Source of the DNA: JAVKSL01 sp039583695
GTDB lineage: Bacteria > Actinomycetota > Acidimicrobiia > Acidimicrobiales > JAJPHD01
Reading direction: 5' to 3'
DNA: 10,743 bases
Assembly: GCA_039583695.1 (NCBI GenBank)
Contig: JAVKSL010000086.1
Location: forward strand, 1-10,743
The translations under genes and the position numbers were made by a program. The notes beneath the pieces are model-generated. The model was not told the origin of the DNA and made no database searches. It was given only the letters and a program-made list of their open reading frames with translations. This document shows, one piece after another, positions 1-6,129 of the stretch (the stretch's first letter is position 1; every line of letters begins with the position of its first letter).

Positions 1-57
1 GTGGGGTGGTGTCGGGGGGCGCCGGTGGGGTGGTGTCGGGGGGCGCCGGTGGGGTGG
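1..57. repeat. 24-bp in-frame tandem repeat (two full copies plus a partial)
   Basis: Positions 1-24 and 25-48 are identical and 49-57 repeats the first nine bases. The unit is eight codons, so copies add the residues VSGGAGGV without shifting the translin-family frame. The array runs off the left edge, so its copy number is unknown. The G-run composition is prone to slippage and to assembly collapse. Confidence 0.85.
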
Positions 58-377
58 CATTGCCGGATATCTCGGTGCTGGGAGTGGGTATTCCTGCGTG
101 GTTGAACGGCCTGGCCGAAGCAGCCTCCGAGCTGCGCCGGCACCTCCTGGACCGCCTCCGGGCCGGCGAGCTGGACGTGGCAGGGGAGCTGTTGATGGCG
201 ATGGAGGACGCGTACGACCTGCTGGTGACCATCGAGTATCCTGACGCCATGACGGGCGGCCTTCGCCGCCACACGGATTCCCTGCGCGCTGTGCTGGAGC
301 GCAGTCGAGCTGATCTGACCCTCACGCTGGTCCAGGCTCGCCTCCAAGCGGCGCTGGACGTGGCAGCTCGGGCTTGA
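1..377 (+). CDS. translin-family protein, C-terminal part (5' partial)
   Basis: The frame is open at the left edge, so this is the 3' part of a gene; a GTG at 6 lies inside a repeat and is probably not the start. From about residue 19 (counting from that GTG) the protein matches the second half of archaeal/bacterial translin-family proteins (COG2178). The family signature is seen as LGVGIPAWLNGLAEAASELRR, then a helix with ELDVAGELLMAMEDAYDLL, then YPDAMTGGLRRHTD and a DLTLTLVQARL helix. Translins are all-helical proteins that bind single-stranded RNA or DNA; the bacterial role is not established. Upstream of the fold the frame encodes a Gly/Val/Ala/Ser linker from a 24-bp in-frame direct repeat, where family members normally have an ordinary helix-helix linker. 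The gene ends 7 bp before a strong hairpin. The family call rests on remembered motifs. Confidence 0.72.
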   Translation, partial: GVVSGGAGGVVSGGAGGVALPDISVLGVGIPAWLNGLAEAASELRRHLLDRLRAGELDVAGELLMAMEDAYDLLVTIEYPDAMTGGLRRHTDSLRAVLERSRADLTLTLVQARLQAALDVAARA

Positions 378-384
378 AGCGATT

Positions 385-415
385 GCGCTTATGCACCTAT
401 ACGGTGCATAAGCGC
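385..415 (+). terminator. perfect 13-bp stem, 5-nt loop hairpin after the translin-family gene
   Basis: GCGCTTATGCACC (385-397) pairs perfectly with GGTGCATAAGCGC (403-415) around the loop TATAC. It begins 7 bp after the stop codon and ends 55 bp before the tRNA gene. The downstream tract (GACCGCTTTCTCT) is only weakly T-rich, which is common for actinobacterial terminators. A bidirectional or regulatory hairpin cannot be excluded. Confidence 0.7.
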
Positions 416-470
416 GACCGCTTTCTCTGCAGAAATCGTCAAGTCGCTCCGGTAAAGTCATAGTTCCCTT

Positions 471-547
471 GGGGGTGTAGCTCAGTCCGGTAGAGCGCTA
501 CGTTCGCAACGTAGAAGTCGGCGGTTCGAGTCCGCTCACCTCCACCA
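471..547 (+). tRNA. tRNA-Ala (anticodon CGC)
   Basis: A full cloverleaf folds by eye. The acceptor stem GGGGGTG (471-477) pairs with CACCTCC (537-543). The D stem is GCTC/GAGC (480-483/493-496). The anticodon stem CTACG/CGTAG encloses TTCGCAA, with anticodon CGC at 505-507. The variable loop is AAGTC and the T arm carries TTCGAGT. Discriminator A544 is followed by an encoded CCA (545-547). The acceptor contains G3-U70, the main identity element for alanyl-tRNA synthetase, which agrees with the anticodon (reads GCG). Upstream, TCGTCA (436-441) and CATAGT (459-464), 17 bp apart, are weak -35/-10 candidates. The integrase gene directly downstream suggests that the 3' end of this tRNA served as the attachment site. 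Confidence 0.95.
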
Positions 548-612
548 GAAAAGTGCAGCTCAGCGGAGGTACAGTAGGCGCGGCTCTCAGGACTTCATGG
601 CCGTGATGGGGG

Positions 613-688
613 TCTTGGGACTCAACAGGACTCATTGCGGAGATTCTGTAGTAGGGTTCTTGGGACTCAAACAGGACTCACTGCGGAG
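613..688 (+). repeat. imperfect 30-bp duplication with paired GGACTCA heptamers, candidate integrase arm sites
   Basis: The block at 613-642 recurs at 658-688 with one inserted A and one T-to-C change. Each copy contains two GGACTCA heptamers (618-624 and 628-634; 663-669 and 674-680) spaced 10 or 11 bp, about one helical turn. Equivalent heptamers in the two copies are about 45 bp apart. The array lies between the tRNA 3' end and the integrase start, where arm-binding or regulatory sites of tRNA-targeting tyrosine integrases would be expected. The second copy ends in GCGGAGG, which also serves as the integrase ribosome-binding site. The arm-site role is inference. Confidence 0.55.
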
Positions 689-698
689 GTTTCCACCG

Positions 699-2054
699 AT
701 GGCCAAGCGCAAGCGGCGGCGCGGACCCAACGACGGGGGCAGCATCGACCAGCGCCCCAGCGGTCGCTGGCGGCTGCGGGTTCGCCTGGACGGGCGCCAG
801 GTCCTCTATGGCACCTACGAGACTGAACAGGAGGCATTCCAGGCACAGGCCCGGTGGCGACTCACCGGTCTCCTGCCCGCCGACGACCCGGACCTGGCGA
901 TCAAGGAACCGCCGAGCGTGGCGGTGGGAGGGATCCGCTGTGACGAGTGGTTCGAGCGCTGGCAGGAGGCCAAGGCCCGGCGTTGCTCGGTGGTGCGGGT
1001 AGGTTCCGGCCGGGGCGGCGCGTCGTCCACCGCAGCCAGGGACCGTGCCCAGTGGCGGCGATGGTGGTCACCGGCCCTGGGCGACCGTCTCCCACACACG
1101 CTCACGCCGTCCGAGGTTGCGGCAGTGCTACAGGACATGGAGGCGGCCGGACGCTCGCCCAACACGCTGCGGACGCACTGGATCATGGTGCGGGCCCTGT
1201 TCAACTGGCTGGTGGCCGAGGCAGTCATAGCGTCGAGTCCCGTTGCCGGCCTGGGCCTCTCCGTGGATCCGGCGCAGGATCGGGTCCGAGAGATCGTGGT
1301 GCCGGACTTCGGCTTCCTCGACCTGTTGTACGACAGGCTGAAGAGCTCGCAGGACCGATTGGTCTTCGAGTTGCTCCTCGGAACCGGCGGCCGTCGCTCG
1401 GAGGTCGCGGGCATGCTCGTGGGCGATGTCGACCTGGTCGCGAAGCGGGTGTGGGTGCGCCGGCCGGTCGTTGAGGTGGAGGGCCGCCTGACGCGCAACG
1501 CCGCTCCCAAGGGCGGCCACACCAGGGCGGTCGTCGTCGGTCCCGAGCTGGGGGAGTTGCTTCGTGAGCACCTCGCCCTCCGGGGTATGCCCGACGCAAG
1601 CGAGCCGCTGTTCACCAGCCCGACGGGGGCGGGCTTCCGGTGGAACAACTATCTGTCACGCCGGTTCCGCCCCGCCGTGCAGTCCGCGGCTGTGCGTTGG
1701 GCCGCGCTGGAGCGGCGACGACTGGTCGACCAGGGTTGGTCCCGCCAGGATGCCACCACCCGGGTGATGGGCGAGTCGGCCAAGCTGGCCAAGCTCACGC
1801 CGCATCATCTCCGGCACACGGCCGCCGCTCTGCTCTGGGCGGCGGGGGCGAGCGATGTGGAGGTGCAGCTGATCCTCGGCCACGCGGACATCGAGACTTC
1901 GAAGAGGCTCTATGGCCACGTGCTGGCGGACTCGGCAGACAACGCTGCCGCGAGAGTCGAGCAATTGCGCCAGGCGCGGCGGCCTTCCGTGGCTGGGGTC
2001 CGCAGGATCGACCAAGCGGCTCGCCGTGCCCGGGGCGCGGCCAGCGCTCGTTGA
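699..2054 (+). CDS. int: tyrosine-recombinase site-specific integrase
   Basis: The protein has 451 residues, the usual length for actinobacterial phage or ICE integrases. It opens with a basic leader (MAKRKRRR) and an AP2-like arm-binding segment (about residues 13-57, GSIDQRPSGRWRLRVRLDGR). A helical core-binding domain follows at about 75-190, then the catalytic domain. The catalytic residues are all visible: R232 in TGGRRSE, a Lys in the APKGG turn, H369-x-x-R372 (HHLRH), H395 (LGHAD) and nucleophile Y405 (RLYGHV). I chose ATG 699 because GCGGAGG lies about 9 bp upstream; the same frame is open from an ATG at 597, but that lacks a ribosome-binding site and would translate the direct repeats. 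It cuts and rejoins att sites to insert or excise the element next to tRNA-Ala. The catalytic domain looks intact, so activity is plausible. Confidence 0.95.
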   Translation: MAKRKRRRGPNDGGSIDQRPSGRWRLRVRLDGRQVLYGTYETEQEAFQAQARWRLTGLLPADDPDLAIKEPPSVAVGGIRCDEWFERWQEAKARRCSVVRVGSGRGGASSTAARDRAQWRRWWSPALGDRLPHTLTPSEVAAVLQDMEAAGRSPNTLRTHWIMVRALFNWLVAEAVIASSPVAGLGLSVDPAQDRVREIVVPDFGFLDLLYDRLKSSQDRLVFELLLGTGGRRSEVAGMLVGDVDLVAKRVWVRRPVVEVEGRLTRNAAPKGGHTRAVVVGPELGELLREHLALRGMPDASEPLFTSPTGAGFRWNNYLSRRFRPAVQSAAVRWAALERRRLVDQGWSRQDATTRVMGESAKLAKLTPHHLRHTAAALLWAAGASDVEVQLILGHADIETSKRLYGHVLADSADNAAARVEQLRQARRPSVAGVRRIDQAARRARGAASAR

Positions 2055-2163
2055 TCGCCCGCACCGACGGGTCCACCCGCCGGGCCAGCGGCGGGCTCTT
2101 TTGCCGGGGTAGCCACACCTTGCCTTTCTCGAGAGGTTGCTGGTCCCGCGCGAAGTTGCTCAT
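1795..2163 (-). CDS. possible small gene or gene fragment downstream of the excisionase-like gene
   Basis: An ATG at 2163, 13 bp after the stop of the excisionase-like gene and preceded by a GAGG-type ribosome-binding site, opens a 122-codon frame. Residues 1-48 (MSNFARDQQPLEKGKVWLP onward, with RVDPSVRAINERWPRPG) have the ordinary composition and high third-position GC of real coding DNA. Beyond about 2054 the frame runs antisense through the end of int and becomes shadow-like. I do not recognise the product. It may be the 5' end of a gene cut off when it was joined to the integrase tail, or a chance frame. Confidence 0.25.
   Translation of the reverse strand: MSNFARDQQPLEKGKVWLPRQKSPPLARRVDPSVRAINERWPRPGHGEPLGRSCGPQPRKAAAPGAIARLSRQRCLPSPPARGHRASSKSRCPRGRGSAAPPHRSPPPPRAERRPCAGDDAA
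2076..2102 (+). terminator. rho-independent terminator-like hairpin after int
   Basis: CCCGCCG (2076-2082) pairs with CGGCGGG (2089-2095) around a 6-nt loop and is followed by CTCTTTT. It starts 22 bp after the integrase stop. On the opposite strand the same bases form part of an open frame downstream of the excisionase-like gene, so the hairpin could instead be fortuitous. Confidence 0.6.
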
Positions 2164-2176
2164 CGGCTCTACTGCC

Positions 2177-2512
2177 TCAGGTACTCACGGGTCCGACCCT
2201 CATGCGGTGTCTTCGGCGGTTCCGAGCCACGTACTCGTCGAGGTCGGTCACCTGGATGCGGGTAGCTCGGCCGATCTTGACATAGGCGATCCGGCCATCG
2301 CACATCAGGTTCTTGACGGTGCGCGCCGACACGTTCAGGTACGCGGCCGCTTCGTCGGTGGTCAGCAAGAGCTGATCCCGTCGCTCAGGTTTGGATTCAG
2401 CCACGCCTTGGCCGGCCGTGTTGGCCGGATCAAGCACGGCGGCGCTGCGGACGGTCCTGCCCCTACGGCCGTCAGGCTTCGGGGTGACCGTCCCTCTCGC
2501 TTGCAAAGACAT
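2177..2512 (-). CDS. excisionase-type helix-turn-helix DNA-binding protein
   Basis: The 111-residue frame carries a MerR-like winged helix of the excisionase/HTH_17 type at about residues 46-100. The core reads LLTTDEAAAYLNVSARTV (helix-turn-helix) followed by a wing with GRIAYVKIGRATRIQ and a C-terminal DLDEYVARNRR helix. These small proteins bend DNA at att sites to direct excision, or act as repressors of element genes. The first 45 residues look unstructured and the ATG at 2512 has no good ribosome-binding site, so translation may start internally, for example at a GTG near codon 36. The gene converges on int rather than preceding it, and its upstream region holds a short palindrome and the 19-bp repeat array. 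The fold call is strong; excision as opposed to regulation is inferred from the neighbours. Confidence 0.85.
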   Translation of the reverse strand: MSLQARGTVTPKPDGRRGRTVRSAAVLDPANTAGQGVAESKPERRDQLLLTTDEAAAYLNVSARTVKNLMCDGRIAYVKIGRATRIQVTDLDEYVARNRRRHRMRVGPVST

Positions 2513-2518
2513 GAGAGC

Positions 2519-2530
2519 ATTGTGAACAAT
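2519..2530. promoter_or_regulatory. short palindrome ATTGTGAACAAT before the excisionase-like gene
   Basis: ATTGT and ACAAT form a perfect 5-bp dyad around GA, ending 6 bp upstream of the annotated ATG at 2512. Its position suits an operator or start-site hairpin for the HTH gene. No matching second copy was found, and no clear -10/-35 pair was seen, so the role is speculative. Confidence 0.25.
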
Positions 2531-2590
2531 CGCCGTCCCACCAGGAATTTTCGGGGGGTATCACTATGAGAGGCGATGGAGTGGACCCAT

Positions 2591-2939
2591 ATCAGCGCCC
2601 ATCCATGAGATCAGCGCCCATCCATGAGANNNNNNNNNNNNNNNNNNNNNNNNNNNNNNNNNNNNNNNNNNNNNNNNNNNNNNNNNNNNNNNNNNNNNNN
2701 NNNNNNNNNNNNNNNNNNNNNNNNNNNNNATCAGCGCCCATCCATGAGATCAGCGCCCATCCATGAGAAATTTCTCTGGCATGCGGGTCGATTAGGCCCC
2801 TGAGCTGGGAGGGCTGCGAGATAAGGCAGGAAAGACTCGACAAATACACCAGATCAGCGCCCATACATATCAAAGATTCTAACCACACTAGAAATCACCA
2901 GATCAGCGCCCATCTATGAGATCAGCGCCCATCTATGAG
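2591..2939. repeat. array of 19-bp direct repeats, iteron-like, interrupted by a gap
   Basis: Unit ATCAGCGCCCATCCATGAG occurs head-to-tail without spacers at 2591-2609, 2610-2628, 2730-2748 and 2749-2767. Diverged copies lie at 2853-2871 (ends CATACATATC), 2902-2920 and 2921-2939 (C-to-T at position 14). The two outer groups share a CACCAG lead-in. Intervals between groups are more AT-rich than the rest of the window. Such arrays occur as plasmid or element replication iterons, centromere-like partition sites, or multiple transposase-binding repeats at IS ends. The unit is not a multiple of three and has no spacers, so neither protein repeats nor CRISPR fit. The nearest candidate binder is the HTH protein at 2177-2512. 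Confidence 0.85.
2630..2729. other. assembly gap of exactly 100 N
   Basis: One hundred consecutive Ns lie inside the 19-bp repeat array, with identical repeat units on both sides. The round number indicates a scaffolding gap of unknown true size. More repeat units, or an unsequenced segment with genes, could lie here. Confidence 0.98.
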
Positions 2940-3622
2940 AAACCTCAGGCCCGTCCTGGCTCTCAAAGTGGGCTCATGTGGGGGAACGCGAAGTTTGTTG
3001 GTCCGTTTGGAGGCCGTGCGACGGGGTTGAACAGCCAAAAGCGTACACCTGTTCCCAGAGCCAAAAATCCACTGCATATGTCCCCGGTAGACGACCTGAC
3101 ATAACGCGAGAGCCAGGGGGCGCCCTCGGATGTGGTCTGCTGGTGGTCGGACCCGAGAGACTGACCCTGGTGGCTCAGCCGCCGTGCGAACTGGGCTCGG
3201 GGCTGGCGCTCGGCCAGCGTGGCGGCGACAGTCGCCGGTCGGGCCCGGCGATGCGCTGCGGGTCCTCGACCGTTGGCTCGATCACTCGGGTGAGCTTCGC
3301 GACCACGCCGGGGAGCTTGCCGGGTCCTTGTGGGTCTACTCGCGCCCGGATGGACCCGATCACCCCAGGGGCCGGGCCTTCGCCCTGGTCAGGCCAGAGT
3401 GCAGAGCAGCGCCGGGCGTGGGCTCGATCGGCCGGAGCGGTCGGCGACGACGGCGAGGTGTTGGTCCTCAACGGCGGCCGGCTGCGTGCCACGTACCAGC
3501 GCCGCCGGGACCGGGCATCGTGGACCGGGCGGACAACCATCGACCCCAACCACAGCGCCCAGGTGGAAGGCGACCACTACCTGAGTTCGCATACTCCGCC
3601 CCGTTCGACCCCATCGAGGGGG
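2940..3622. other. region without a convincing intact gene
   Basis: Several overlapping frames are open on both strands, but none has a good start, a consistent coding signature over its full length or a family I recognise as an intact gene. The first 160 bp are the most AT-rich. From about 3250 to 3590 the plus strand has high third-position GC, but in two successive frames, which suggests a decayed gene (see the separate entry). A 6-bp inverted repeat GACCCC/GGGGTC (3607-3624) overlaps the stop of the leftward DoxX-like gene but lacks a T tract. Confidence 0.6.
3370..3592 (+). pseudogene. possible decayed IS21-type transposase (IstA) C-terminal remnant
   Basis: One plus frame ends near IGRS at about 3427-3438, and the neighbouring frame continues with GDDGEVLVLNGGRLRA and later RTTIDPNH. 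Joined by one frameshift, this resembles the C-terminal beta-barrel of IS21-family IstA, which typically reads IGR-V-V--D---V-V--GG--VA-H-R, then T-TDP-H. The earlier catalytic (DDE) and HTH domains are not visible. No istB follows. The resemblance is short, and I have not been able to align it to a real family member, so this is a weak call. Confidence 0.25.
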
Positions 3623-4636
3623 TCATCGAAGACGCCCAGGGCGGCTTCGCTCGGGGAAGACCTCTCCGAGGAGTTCAAGCAATGCCGTTGACGGCTCGTG
3701 GGCAGGTGAGCTACCTTCGGGTGAGCCGGACCCCGTGGATCGTCGCGGATACAGGCTCAGCGCCAACAGCACGTACAGGGGTCCGGCTCCGGGGTCGGTC
3801 GCACCCCCGGCGAGTATGTCGCCGAAGTTCTGCCATATCACCCAGACGAGGCAAGAGAGCACAATAGCGACCCGGAGGAAAGTCTTCACTTGGTGCTGGC
3901 GCAGGACCATGATCCCGACGGTCACCTCGGCCAACGCGAGGAGGAGAGCGAGAGGATCGCCGAAGGACTTGGTGAAAGTAATGGCAAGCTTGTCGAGCTG
4001 CACCAGCCAGGACGGTTCACCCGGGATGTTCATGGCTATCACCGAGGTCGTCACGGCCATTGGCGACAGCCCCGGCCTGACCTGCTCGACCGCCGCTCCT
4101 ATCCACAGCACCGCCCATATGCGCCGGGTCCAGGGCTCGCCAAGCAGCCCGGCGCTGGCTACCGTCTCCTGCTCTGACCGTCCTGTCGGCCAGGCCACCA
4201 GGCCCACGATGCCGTAGAGCAAGGCCGGGCCGGGGAACCCAGCCAAGATCGAGCCCATGACCGGGGCAAGCAAGCCGCCAAGTCCCTCGCCGACCGCCCA
4301 CACGCCCACCGCCCAGCCAAAGGACCCGATAAGGGCGACCTGCACGGTGCGTCGGAAGACCAGCCCAGCTCCGATCGCCAGCTGCGTGGTGGCGAACACC
4401 ACGTTCCAAGCGGCGGCATGCGGTGCGAGGAACTGCGCCAAGTCTTCCAGCTCGACGCCCACGAGCCGGGGCTGGAACATGGCCTGCATACCGAGGAGCT
4501 GGGTGACGAATGCCTTCGAGAACATGTAAGGCTGAAGCTGCAGGCCGCCGTCAAAAAGCCAGATGACTCCGAGCACCACCTGCAGTCGTCGCTGTGTAAG
4601 CCGGCCCGAGGCCGCTGGGGACGACCTGAACCTCAT
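3623..4636 (-). CDS. DoxX-like multispanning membrane protein
   Basis: The protein has 337 residues and about seven or eight hydrophobic segments (roughly 18-36, 76-92, 97-116, 133-149, 172-186, 226-246, 254-269, 286-296). The N-terminal signature RRLQVVLGVIWLFDGGLQLQP, with the following YMFSKAFVT, is typical of a conserved actinobacterial integral membrane family distantly related to DoxX. A conserved-looking second half carries LDKLAITFTKSFGDPLALL. I chose ATG 4636 because it overlaps the upstream methyltransferase stop as ATGA, indicating translational coupling; the frame extends further upstream only as antisense-like sequence. DoxX relatives have been linked to thiol or redox stress, but no biochemical role can be read here. 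It is the last gene of the leftward unit. Confidence 0.75.
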   Translation of the reverse strand: MRFRSSPAASGRLTQRRLQVVLGVIWLFDGGLQLQPYMFSKAFVTQLLGMQAMFQPRLVGVELEDLAQFLAPHAAAWNVVFATTQLAIGAGLVFRRTVQVALIGSFGWAVGVWAVGEGLGGLLAPVMGSILAGFPGPALLYGIVGLVAWPTGRSEQETVASAGLLGEPWTRRIWAVLWIGAAVEQVRPGLSPMAVTTSVIAMNIPGEPSWLVQLDKLAITFTKSFGDPLALLLALAEVTVGIMVLRQHQVKTFLRVAIVLSCLVWVIWQNFGDILAGGATDPGAGPLYVLLALSLYPRRSTGSGSPEGSSPAHEPSTALLELLGEVFPERSRPGRLR

Positions 4637-5268
4637 CGATTCGTACCCCTCGGTCGGGCCACCACCTCCACGAAGGGCCGGATTATCGGAGGTACGCCGG
4701 GCGGATCGAAGCACTCGTAGCGCTCAAGGCTGAATCCGGCTCGTTCGATCGCGGCCGCCGTGTCCCGGTTCGGATGGCACCCACCGGCGCCGATTCGCCA
4801 CAAGGGGGTCAGTCGATCCTGCCAGAGCGCCCGGCGGCCCGTACCTCGCACGTGCTCCAGGGCGAGAAGCTGCCCACCGGGATGAAGCACCCGGTGCAGC
4901 TCCTCCAGGGTGGCGTCCGGGTCGACCACCGAGCACAGCACCAAGGTCGACACGACGAAGTCGAAGCTGGCATCGGGGAACGGCAGATCCTCGCCCACTG
5001 CCTCGGACACCTCGACGGGCACCGTAGCCGCACTTAGTCGGGAGCGAAGGCGGGCGCGCATTGCAGGGTCCGGCTCGGCTACCACGACCCGTCCGACACC
5101 CCGGTAGTGGGTCAGGTTCGCGCCGGTTCCGGCGCCGATCTCGAGCACTTGGCCATGTGTCTGGGCCAGCAGGCCAGCCCTGCGCTCGCCCAACCAGGCC
5201 CGCTCCGCTCGGTCGTTGAACCGGTCGTAGACGGCGGCGAAGAGCCGGTGGCCCTTGGTGCTTACCAT
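4633..5268 (-). CDS. class I SAM-dependent methyltransferase (UbiE/Methyltransf_11 type)
   Basis: The 211-residue protein has a complete Rossmann methyltransferase core. Motif I is VLEIGAGTGA (residues 41-50), the acidic residue ending strand 2 is E65 in VVVAEPDPAM, and motif II/III regions are GEDLPFPDASFDFVVS (92-107) and LHRVLHPGGQLLALEH (124-139). The N-terminal FAAVYDRFNDRAER helix and the short C-terminal region resemble bacterial phospholipid- or quinone-type methyltransferases and METTL7-like enzymes, so a small lipophilic or thiol substrate is possible. The substrate is unknown. ATG 5268 has GAGGCAA upstream and lies 19 bp after the preceding methyltransferase. Its stop overlaps the DoxX-like start. 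Confidence 0.88.
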   Translation of the reverse strand: MVSTKGHRLFAAVYDRFNDRAERAWLGERRAGLLAQTHGQVLEIGAGTGANLTHYRGVGRVVVAEPDPAMRARLRSRLSAATVPVEVSEAVGEDLPFPDASFDFVVSTLVLCSVVDPDATLEELHRVLHPGGQLLALEHVRGTGRRALWQDRLTPLWRIGAGGCHPNRDTAAAIERAGFSLERYECFDPPGVPPIIRPFVEVVARPRGTNR

Positions 5269-5287
5269 GGCGGTTGCCTCTGAGACC

Positions 5288-6127
5288 TCACGGATCCGAG
5301 ATCTGCCTTCGGGCCACGACCCGGCGCAGGGGGATGCCTACCTGCTTTCCGACCCATCCCTCCCCCAATTGAACCGCCGCAGACAGTCGGTCCGCGTGCT
5401 CGTCCGGAAGGTAGAGCGAACGCACAAGCGAACGCCCGGCCTCGGGCGTCTCGACTCGATACTCGAAGCGGGCCCGCTCGTCGGAGACCAAATCCAAGCC
5501 TCTGCGCTTTAGCTCGGAGCCCAGGTCCCGCATGAGCCCATCGTTGGGGTAGGAGAGGCCCCGACGGCGCAACGCGATCAGTAGCCGGCCATAGCGCCAC
5601 AAGTCGGCTGGCGAGAGGGGACCACTGCACGGAAGTAGGGCCACCAGAGTCCCCTCTCGTGCCAAGACTCGGGCCAGCTCGTCCAGGGCGTCTGCCAGCG
5701 GCTCCACGAGCATCAGCGCCATGCAGCAAACCACCGCTTGCACCACCCCGCGCGCGAGGGGGACTCTCGTGGCATCGCCGAGCACCAGCGGTGCCGCGCC
5801 CCGTGCGCTGGCCCGGCCGAGTTCGGCGGACGAGAGGTCCATCCCGACCCACCCCCGTCCCCTCTGCAGCCCCCAAAGCGGAGCGCTGCCGCAAGCCAGG
5901 TCGAGCACGGTCCCGCCCGGCGGGAGCGCCTCGACCAACCAGGCATATGGGCTCCGGCCCCGGTTCCGAGATCCCTTCAAGACGTCCTCGGTGATCCCCG
6001 GACATCGCTGGTGGAAGTCGCCCAGGTAGCTCCGCCAGCCGGCTGCGGGATACGTCCCGGCTGGACCGACACCCAGGGCGACTTCCTCCTGCTGGTCTGC
6101 GACATTGTCTGGCACGATGGAAACCAC
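5288..6127 (-). CDS. second class I SAM-dependent methyltransferase
   Basis: The 279-residue protein has motif I as VLDLACGSAPLW (74-85), a strand-2 acidic residue D97 in GMDLSSAEL, and GDATRVPLARG (117-127) before strand 4. A C-terminal extension (about 180-279, rich in Arg and Glu) may form the substrate cap. The 70-residue N-terminal extension contains AGWRSYLGDFHQRCPG, a helix often seen before such cores. It differs clearly from the neighbouring methyltransferase, so the pair is not a recent duplication. The GTG at 6127 lies 2 bp after the DUF3105 stop; a GTG four codons later, with GGGGTGG upstream, is an alternative start. The substrate is unknown. Confidence 0.82.
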   Translation of the reverse strand: MVSIVPDNVADQQEEVALGVGPAGTYPAAGWRSYLGDFHQRCPGITEDVLKGSRNRGRSPYAWLVEALPPGGTVLDLACGSAPLWGLQRGRGWVGMDLSSAELGRASARGAAPLVLGDATRVPLARGVVQAVVCCMALMLVEPLADALDELARVLAREGTLVALLPCSGPLSPADLWRYGRLLIALRRRGLSYPNDGLMRDLGSELKRRGLDLVSDERARFEYRVETPEAGRSLVRSLYLPDEHADRLSAAVQLGEGWVGKQVGIPLRRVVARRQISDP

Positions 6128-6129
6128 CC

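Noticed and set aside
597..698. N-terminal extension of the integrase from ATG 597
   Set aside because: It would translate the direct-repeat block and has no ribosome-binding site; ATG 699 has GCGGAGG at proper spacing and starts with a typical basic leader.
815..1648. Long minus-strand frame antisense to int
   Set aside because: The composition is Ser/Arg/Thr-rich shadow coding opposite a well-supported integrase.
2566..2766. Short protein frame through the repeats and gap
   Set aside because: It spans undefined bases and a 19-bp unit that shifts frame at each copy, so it is not a coherent repeat protein.
2591..2939. CRISPR array
   Set aside because: The 19-bp units abut without unique spacers, and no cas gene is present.
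3175..3549. Minus-strand frame of 124 codons
   Set aside because: The first half is Ser/Pro/Arg-rich as in antisense shadows. A short stretch (VVAKLTRVIEPTVEDPQ) looks protein-like, but no family is recognisable and there is no good start.
3607..3624. GACCCC/GGGGTC hairpin as terminator of the DoxX-like gene
   Set aside because: The stem is only 6 bp, overlaps the stop codon and has no T tract on the leftward strand.
4660..4680. Second att copy (CACCTCCAC, as in the tRNA 3' end)
   Set aside because: Only nine bases match and they lie inside a well-formed methyltransferase gene, so this is chance.
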